NCBI GenBank assembly: GCA_003647375.1 | Contig: QMMS01000126.1 | Location: 1-11,311 of the forward strand | DNA from: Deltaproteobacteria bacterium | GTDB lineage: Bacteria; Desulfobacterota; Desulfobacteria; Desulfobacterales; B30-G6 | Direction: 5' to 3' | Length of the DNA stretch: 11,311 nucleotides | Shown here: positions 6,812-11,311 of the stretch, in pieces | Layout of the letters: each line of letters opens with the position of its first letter | Numbering within the stretch: the first letter of the stretch is position 1 | Made by a program: the position numbers and the translations under genes | Notes under the pieces: model-generated | Databases searched by the model: none | Told to the model about the DNA's origin: nothing | Seen by the model: the letters and a program-made list of their open reading frames with translations, nothing else

Positions 6812-8299
6812 TTAGGGTTGCTTATGCGCCCCGGTTCCGGTTATCTTCCCGGCGGTTATCATATAATCAGTCAGCATCTCTGATAATAACTGCACCTCTT
6901 TAACAATCGTTTCAAATTCCAATACAATAAATTGATAATCTAATTTTAAAATCTTACCGTTGGCAACCACTGTCTTAACTTCACTTCCATCAGATGCCCA
7001 GATTAAATTTTCAACAATATTATCCAACCGGGAAGGTATCAGATTGGGACGGGTCAAATCGATCAGCACCATATCAGCATCTTTGCCGCTTTCCAAAGAA
7101 CCCGTATTCAAACGTAAGAATTCAGCAGGTTCAACGGTTATCTTCTGCAACAGCACATTACTGCTTAAAAAGGAAGCATCTTGATGCAGTGCTTTTTGGT
7201 ACTGAGCAGCCGATTTGGCTGCCAAAAGAATATCCTGATTATCGGCACTGCCCGATCCGTCGGTTGAAATAACAAATGGGATACCAATTTCCGTCATCCT
7301 TTTGAGAGGGGGCATGCCGGAACCCAGAATGGTATTTGCCAGAGGATTATGCACGACTTTTGCGCCTGTTTCTTTGATGATTGCCAGGTCTTTCTCGGTG
7401 TTATTAACCTGATGGGCCAAAATCGTTTCGGTATCCAAAAAGCCTATCCTGTTTGCATATTCAATGGGGGTCATACCATAAGTCTCTTTGAACCAGGCGG
7501 TTGTCTTGGGTTCTTCCGAACTGTGAATATGGATTAAGGTTCCATGATCCTTACTCCATCCTTTAAGTGCTTTTAATAGTTCGGGGCCATTTGAAAAAAG
7601 CTGATCGGGACCCGGTATGATCCATGTTCTTTCAACATCTCCGAATTTTTTATGATAGCCATTGAGCCTGTCGATCGCCAGATTATGGGGGATATCAAGG
7701 ATCCGATCATCATAGTGTCTGTCCTGACTACCAACGGCAACGATCATCTTGGTATGGGCCTGCTTGTTGGCCTCTACAATATCCGCTACCCTGTATTTAT
7801 TAAAATTGCAGTGATGAACCATGGAGGATGTAATGCCGTAATATGTGTCATCGACCCTTGCTTTTAGATAGGTAACAAGGTTCGGAGATTTGCCGAATCT
7901 ATCAGCCAGGTCTTCTCTTTTCTCATCAAGAAATCCTGCAAAAAGATTAACGGCGCCATCCAACCAGGCGGTTAAGGGGCAATCTTTCGCAATCCCTATA
8001 ATGGGTGATTCGTGGTCATGACCGTGAGCTTTAACAAAACCCGGTAAAAGACAGGTTTCATTACAGACAATGTCATCAACCGTAAAATCGCCCTGCTTCT
8101 CAGAACCCATAACAAACAGGTCATTCCCAAAGCTGCTTATGATCTGATCACCTTTTTGCTTTGTATATTCACCCACCTCCATTATTTTCTCGTCTTTGGT
8201 TAGTACATAACCGTCGGGGATTCTATTTGATAAGCCCATTTTGCGGGACATGGGGACCATAAATTTACTTCTTATGAGGATATGTTTTTTTGATACCAT
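6812..8299 (-). CDS. SsnA-like metal-dependent amidohydrolase (subtype III, aminohydrolase/chlorohydrolase family)
   Basis: A 495-residue TIM-barrel amidohydrolase of the TRZ/ATZ/guanine-deaminase group, predicted to hydrolyse a C-N bond in a nitrogen heterocycle. Metal and catalytic residues are in the expected order: HGH (92-94, in GFVKAHGHDHES), HIHSSEE (257-263, with His259 and Glu262 in the HxxE pattern), His296 in ILAHQ, HNPLAN (317-322) and the final Asp347 in STDGSGS. The C-terminal SLESGKDADMVLIDL (401-415) is the usual return to the composite beta domain. SsnA of E. coli sits in a purine catabolic cluster beside guanine deaminase and YgfM, as here. I chose ATG 8299 because GGAG (8310-8313) precedes it by 10 nt; the longer in-frame ATG at 8353 has no ribosome binding site and adds 18 residues unlike the family start. 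Exact substrate is unknown; with GuaD present, plain guanine deamination would be redundant. Confidence 0.88.
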   Translation of the reverse strand: MVSKKHILIRSKFMVPMSRKMGLSNRIPDGYVLTKDEKIMEVGEYTKQKGDQIISSFGNDLFVMGSEKQGDFTVDDIVCNETCLLPGFVKAHGHDHESPIIGIAKDCPLTAWLDGAVNLFAGFLDEKREDLADRFGKSPNLVTYLKARVDDTYYGITSSMVHHCNFNKYRVADIVEANKQAHTKMIVAVGSQDRHYDDRILDIPHNLAIDRLNGYHKKFGDVERTWIIPGPDQLFSNGPELLKALKGWSKDHGTLIHIHSSEEPKTTAWFKETYGMTPIEYANRIGFLDTETILAHQVNNTEKDLAIIKETGAKVVHNPLANTILGSGMPPLKRMTEIGIPFVISTDGSGSADNQDILLAAKSAAQYQKALHQDASFLSSNVLLQKITVEPAEFLRLNTGSLESGKDADMVLIDLTRPNLIPSRLDNIVENLIWASDGSEVKTVVANGKILKLDYQFIVLEFETIVKEVQLLSEMLTDYMITAGKITGTGAHKQP

Positions 8300-8382
8300 A
8301 ATAAAATCGCTCCACGATTTTATGAAACGCGACTCTGTCGCTTCCATAGCCATTAAATAAAAAAGTTAACGCGGTTATCTAT

Positions 8383-8508
8383 AAAACTCAAGGGGTGCCG
8401 CTTTAAATACGACTGGCAGCGGCGGGTCTTACGGCGCCTTAGGAGCGAGTTTTGGCCGGCTTTAAAGCGAATTTCCGCAGACCGCCAAGACAACCCAGCT
8501 TGAGTTTT
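8383..8508. repeat. Interlocked inverted repeats in the spacer between guaD and the amidohydrolase gene
   Basis: Within the 226-bp spacer (8300-8525) three complementary pairs occur: AAAACTCAAG (8383-8392) with CTTGAGTTTT (8499-8508), both exact; CGCTTTAAA (8399-8407) with TTTAAAGCG (8461-8469), both exact and nested in the first; and an imperfect GGCGGGTCTTACGG (8421-8434) with TCCGCAGACCGCC (8474-8486), whose arms cross the second pair. It may be a decayed mobile palindrome or a structured leader. No coding potential was seen here. Confidence 0.55.
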
Positions 8509-8525
8509 GCGGACAACCGGTAAAT

Positions 8526-8990
8526 TTAATACAGTACCTTATCCGGCTTGGCATCCCATTCTTTCAATAACCCAAGACAGCTGTCCCGATCGATATTGAC
8601 AATTTCCATCTGCTCAACCTGTGCCTTGCCACTCAAGATATCGTAGATTAAACTGTCATCGAACCCTATGGCCGCCACATCGTCCCTGGTTGTCCCCAAA
8701 TGGAGTTTTTTCAATCTTGACCAGTGTATGGCGGAAAAACACATGGGACACGGTTCCGAGGTGGAATAGATCTCACAATCCGAAAGATCGTGGCTTTCAA
8801 GGTGCGAACAAGCCTTTCTGATGGCAAGGATCTCTGCATGGGCAGTGGGGTCGTTTGTTTTCAGCACTTCGTTATGAGCACTTGCTATCGGCACGCCGTT
8901 TTTAACGATGACGGCACCGAAAGGGCCGCCATCGTTACGGTTGAATCCTTTTTTTGCCTCTTCAATGGCCAGTTTCATAAATTGATTCAT
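8526..8990 (-). CDS. guaD: Guanine deaminase, cytidine-deaminase fold (GuaD type)
   Basis: A 154-residue zinc hydrolase that converts guanine to xanthine and ammonia in the cytoplasm. The zinc site is complete: His51-Ala-Glu53 in DPTAHAEI supplies a ligand and the proton-shuttling Glu, and PCPMC (80-84) supplies Cys81 and Cys84. The glycine-rich GGPFGAVIVKNG (21-32), Asn40 and the C-terminal GFDDSLIYD (109-117) closely match Bacillus subtilis GuaD, which also fits in length (about 156). This is unrelated in fold to the amidohydrolase-type GuaD of E. coli. It begins 15 bp after the permease stop, with the ribosome binding site AAAGGAT overlapping that stop, so the two are one operon and probably coupled in translation. 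A broader nucleoside or base deaminase role is possible, but the tail motif favours guanine. Confidence 0.9.
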   Translation of the reverse strand: MNQFMKLAIEEAKKGFNRNDGGPFGAVIVKNGVPIASAHNEVLKTNDPTAHAEILAIRKACSHLESHDLSDCEIYSTSEPCPMCFSAIHWSRLKKLHLGTTRDDVAAIGFDDSLIYDILSGKAQVEQMEIVNIDRDSCLGLLKEWDAKPDKVLY

Positions 8991-9005
8991 GATGAGGGAT
9001 CCTTT

Positions 9006-10571
9006 CTAATCTCCTTCAAAATCTAATTCTCCAATTTCCGGGTCTCTTTCAACTTTGAGAAGCCATGCCACGATAAATAAAGCCGTCATCATCACATACC
9101 CCCCAAAAACAGCGCTAAAATGCAGCCCCATACTCGGTGAATGGATGATTCCAATTAACGTTAAAAACGCAGCAGTGCCGGAAAACGCCGCCGTTTTTCG
9201 AAAATCAAGATCAATAAGCATGGCCACAATGGCCCCCCATAAGAGGCCGGTAATAATCGCGCCATGGGCCAAAGCGCTTTGTCCGATCCAGGCAATACCC
9301 TGTTCTGAAAGTTTATGAGCAAATTCCAGGGTCGCGACATCCATCTCTGCGTTAACTACGGACACAGCCCCCTTGATTTTCGTGATCATTATATTGGACA
9401 TGTGGGGAATGATAGCCACCGCTACCGCAATTGCATGCCTGGCCGGTGAGGCACGGAAGGCCTGGGCCGTTATGACGATACCGACAAAAACCAGCATGGG
9501 CGCTACAGCCGCGGTGGGGATAAGCTTATACAGGAAATCGACAAACCCGAAAATTGCTCCCAGAAATATGACAATTCCGACGCCCAGCGCATATCCGCAA
9601 CGTCCTTGCAGTCGTTTATAGGCGGGATGCCCGATATAAACAGTTGTGGGGAAAGCACTGCCGAATAACGTTCCCACCATGGTCCCGGCACCATCCATGA
9701 TCTGGCATGTGCGAACCGGATATTTATCTCCGGCCGCTTCAGCCGATTCGACATTGTTCATGGTTTCAATAAAATTATATATCTCTATGGGCAATACGGC
9801 CGCTAGAACAGCGGGATAAGCAAACATCAGCTTTATACCGGCAATCAAATCTCCTATCACGGGAACCGGTGCATGAAAGGCAACCCCGGAAAAATCGATT
9901 TTGGAAGAACCGACAAAAAAACCGATAATCGTTCCGACAAGAATGGCAACTAAACCCGCGGGCAGCCGAAAAGGCATCTTGACTCCGGCAACCAGTCCGG
10001 CCAGAACAATCATTAAAGAGGCAAACCCGACCATGGGATTTTCAAAAATATGTGCTAACGGAACCGTAGCTATCCAGACAATGGCGATACCGGCTAACGT
10101 TCCCAACATTCCGGCCCGTGGGGTAACCCTTTTTAACCAGGGACCGATGATGCTTCCCAGCATTTCGATGATGCCCCCTAAAAAAGCGGCCGCCATACCG
10201 ACCTGCCAGGCCATGATCGAAGCGTTTGGATTGCCGGAAGCTTTGAGTCCCCAGTACACAGGCCCGATGACACCAAATAAATACACAAACATAACCGGTG
10301 TGCTGATGCCATAAGGCAACGCAGTCACATCGTTACGCTGTTCTTTGCGAGCCAGTCTCCTTGCAAGGTAGACATAAAAAGATAATCCTACCAGCAAAGA
10401 CACCCCCAACCCCGGCAGGATACGACCGAAAACGATCTGGGGCGGCATATTAAATACGAATGTACATATACCGGATAATATGACGATATTGGCTAAGTTG
10501 TCGGCAAATAAGGCCCAGAAAGCGGTCAAATCCTTGCGATAGAAAAGCGGGTAGTGCAGCTCCTTCTCCAT
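9006..10571 (-). CDS. Purine/xanthine permease, NCS2 superfamily (AzgA-like branch)
   Basis: A 521-residue integral membrane protein with about 12-14 hydrophobic helices, predicted to import a purine base by ion symport. Family features are DNLANIVIL in the first helix (24-32), RNDVTALPYGISTP (79-92) matching the short beta-strand/half-helix region, IEIYNFIETMNNVESA (262-277), where Glu263 and Glu269 lie in the substrate-site helix, and GTLFGSAFPTTVYIGHPAYKR (300-320), equivalent to the GTST-type segment of AzgA proteins. VGIVITAQAFR is also typical. The HPAYKR and FPTTVY details differ from the classical XanQ, UraA and AzgA proteins I know, suggesting a distinct subfamily. The start ATG at 10571 has a near-perfect AAAGGAGGT (10577-10585, 5 nt away), pointing to efficient translation. 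The guanine deaminase gene follows by 15 bp, so guanine, xanthine, hypoxanthine or urate are the likely cargos. Confidence 0.88.
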   Translation of the reverse strand: MEKELHYPLFYRKDLTAFWALFADNLANIVILSGICTFVFNMPPQIVFGRILPGLGVSLLVGLSFYVYLARRLARKEQRNDVTALPYGISTPVMFVYLFGVIGPVYWGLKASGNPNASIMAWQVGMAAAFLGGIIEMLGSIIGPWLKRVTPRAGMLGTLAGIAIVWIATVPLAHIFENPMVGFASLMIVLAGLVAGVKMPFRLPAGLVAILVGTIIGFFVGSSKIDFSGVAFHAPVPVIGDLIAGIKLMFAYPAVLAAVLPIEIYNFIETMNNVESAEAAGDKYPVRTCQIMDGAGTMVGTLFGSAFPTTVYIGHPAYKRLQGRCGYALGVGIVIFLGAIFGFVDFLYKLIPTAAVAPMLVFVGIVITAQAFRASPARHAIAVAVAIIPHMSNIMITKIKGAVSVVNAEMDVATLEFAHKLSEQGIAWIGQSALAHGAIITGLLWGAIVAMLIDLDFRKTAAFSGTAAFLTLIGIIHSPSMGLHFSAVFGGYVMMTALFIVAWLLKVERDPEIGELDFEGD

Positions 10572-10585
10572 TTGTTACCTCCTTT

Positions 10586-10613
10586 GATGTTGGGCGTCCG
10601 ATGTTCGATGTTC
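10586..10613. repeat. Three GATGTT direct repeats before the permease ribosome binding site
   Basis: GATGTT occurs at 10586-10591, 10600-10605 and 10607-10612 on the + strand, with starts 14 and 7 bp apart, immediately upstream of the permease Shine-Dalgarno. They could be operator half-sites or a simple heptamer repeat. A 13-bp palindrome, TGGCCCAGGGCCA (10640-10652), is nearby. Confidence 0.3.
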
Positions 10614-10673
10614 ATTTTTCTCGGCAATCTTTTTAAATCTGGCCCAGGGCCAATTCCGGGTTTATGGGTGTGC

Positions 10674-10727
10674 CGCAATCCTGCAAGGCATAGTATTTCT
10701 GCACTTTCGCGCCTTGCCGGACGGGCG
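10674..10727. repeat. Long imperfect hairpin upstream of the permease gene, related to 6741-6784
   Basis: GCAAGGC (10683-10689) pairs exactly with GCCTTGC (10711-10717) around 21 nt, and the pairing extends outward (10674-10689 with 10711-10727) with about 13 of 16 positions complementary. Inside, GCATA and CGCCTTG recur as in the 6741-6784 hairpin. The 185-bp gap 10572-10756 otherwise contains only small repeats and no gene that I can see. Confidence 0.45.
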
Positions 10728-10756
10728 CCTCAACACTTAAAATTACGAACTAATTT

Positions 10757-11034
10757 TTATGCAAACCCGTAAGCGGTATGAATACAATCATTAATCAAGA
10801 CACTTGCCAGGTATTTCTTAAATTGAACCCCTCCGCGTATATCCTTAACCGGGGCCACGATGTTTTTTACGGGATCTTCAATTGTTCGATACCAATAACC
10901 TTTTCGATCTCATTCCGGGAATCCGTACAATTCACGTCTGTTCCGCCGGCGATAAACACGGCTTCATCCCTAAATTTATCTTTCAGTTTTACCGCTTCGG
11001 CAATTGTTTGGGGTTTAAAAAATTCCCGAATCAT
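10757..11034 (-). pseudogene. Remnant of YgfM-like FAD-binding subunit of a xanthine-dehydrogenase-type molybdoenzyme
   Basis: The two ends of one gene remain and the middle is gone. From ATG 11034, with AAAGGGAG 8 nt upstream, 55 codons read MIREFFKPQTIAEAVKLK and on through DEAVFIAGGTDVN to a stop at 10867-10869. This matches the start of E. coli YgfM (FF-P then DEAVWFAGG), and AGGTD is the FAD-binding motif of the family. From about 10876 another frame continues as EDPVKNIVAPVKDIRGGVQ then FKKYLASVLINDC, ending at TAA 10757-10759; this matches the YgfM C-terminus (EDLRGSVAYKRYITGVLVADL). A full subunit is about 260-290 residues, so roughly 170-200 codons are missing, and the frames differ, giving an out-of-frame internal deletion. 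Its place upstream of the permease mirrors the E. coli ssnA-ygfM-xdhD-xanQ-guaD group. It could be a recent deletion or an assembly artefact; it cannot encode a working subunit as it stands. Confidence 0.8.
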
Positions 11035-11065
11035 CAGAGTTTCTCCCTTTATTCCGTCATTTAAA

Positions 11066-11086
11066 ACCTGGTTCTTTGGGCCAGGT
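11066..11086 (-). promoter_or_regulatory. Small hairpin in the leader of the ygfM-like remnant
   Basis: On the - strand ACCTGG and CCAGGT form a 6-bp stem with a 9-nt loop, followed by TTTT, 16-20 nt before the remnant's ribosome binding site. It could be a weak terminator or attenuator, or chance. The T-run is short. Confidence 0.25.
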
Positions 11087-11122
11087 CAGAGATATTTGGC
11101 TATGCCGATGTTGGTAGTTACT

Positions 11123-11278
11123 TAAATCCGAAGCACGAAATTCGAAATCCTAAACAATACCTAATGATCCAAATTCGAATGATCAAAACAATACCTTGGA
11201 GATAGAAATTCAAGCTATGTTTAAATCATTTGAGCATTTGATATTTGGATTTGTTTCGTATTTCGATATTCGGATTTA
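11123..11278. mobile_element. MITE-like AT-rich palindromic element
   Basis: TAAATCCGAA (11123-11132) and TTCGGATTTA (11269-11278) are exact inverted termini. The resemblance continues inward with mismatches: the left arm runs AAATCCGAA, CGAAAT, CGAAA, and the reverse complement of the right arm runs AAATCCGAA, CGAAAT, CGAAAC. The element is 156 bp and encodes nothing visible. It resembles AAATCCGAA-type repeats I associate with environmental deltaproteobacterial and other genomes, though I cannot verify that here. No transposase is present and no clear target duplication was found. Confidence 0.5.
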
Positions 11279-11311
11279 GAATTTTCACACGCTGAATGTG
11301 CATAACGTTAA

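Noticed and set aside
8354..8525. A purine (guanine-type) riboswitch before the amidohydrolase or permease genes
   Set aside because: I looked for the conserved junction and loop sequences of the purine riboswitch and did not find them in this spacer or in 10572-10756.
10867..11034. A genuine 55-residue small protein
   Set aside because: It matches the N-terminus of a much larger FAD subunit, and the matching C-terminus follows in another frame, so a broken gene explains it better.
10778..11125. 115-residue open frame on the + strand near the right end
   Set aside because: It is antisense to the ygfM-like remnant, whose - strand translation matches a known family at both ends; the + strand product is featureless.
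11123..11278. A CRISPR array or phage attachment site in the repetitive right end
   Set aside because: There are no regularly spaced direct repeats, no cas or integrase gene and no tRNA; the structure is a single inverted repeat.

Overview
The window has two unrelated blocks facing each other. The codon usage, the NodT-type outer membrane lipoprotein and the RND pump show a Gram-negative bacterium. The purine gene set, the dispersed hairpin repeats and the AT-rich AAATCCGAA-type palindrome look to me like an anaerobic Desulfobacterota (deltaproteobacterial) genome. That placement is an impression, not a proof.

Block 1 (1-3171, + strand) is the end of a tripartite efflux operon: the C-terminal half or so of an HAE1-type RND inner-membrane pump (AcrB/MexB-like), overlapping by 8 bp a NodT/OprM-type outer membrane factor lipoprotein. 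The adaptor gene presumably lies to the left. A perfect 16-bp hairpin (3234-3276) separates this operon from the converging second block.

Block 2 (3300-11034, all - strand, so read right to left) is a purine uptake and breakdown cluster. In transcription order it holds: a broken YgfM-like FAD subunit of a xanthine-dehydrogenase-type enzyme, reduced to its two ends by an internal deletion; an NCS2/AzgA-like purine permease; a CDA-fold guanine deaminase (GuaD); a 172-226 bp palindromic spacer; an SsnA-like metal-dependent amidohydrolase; a threonine-synthase-like PLP enzyme; a second, longer fold-type II PLP enzyme of unknown reaction; and a purine-type phosphoribosyltransferase that may have its own promoter. 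The content recalls the E. coli ygeWXY-hyuA-ygfK-ssnA-ygfM-xdhD-xanQ-guaD cluster, which also pairs purine permease, guanine deaminase, SsnA, YgfM and a fold-type II PLP ammonia-lyase (YgeX).

A reasonable working model: the permease imports purine bases, GuaD turns guanine into xanthine, the phosphoribosyltransferase salvages part of it to nucleotides, and the amidohydrolase plus the two PLP enzymes process ring-opening products or other nitrogenous intermediates. The pair of PLP enzymes, neither of which looks like YgeX, is the least explained and most interesting part.

The non-coding DNA is rich in inverted repeats: interlocked palindromes before the amidohydrolase gene, two apparently related CAAGG/CCTTG hairpins before the threonine-synthase-like and permease genes, and a roughly 156-bp MITE-like palindrome at the right end. 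No tRNA, rRNA, CRISPR array, integrase or transposase gene was seen.
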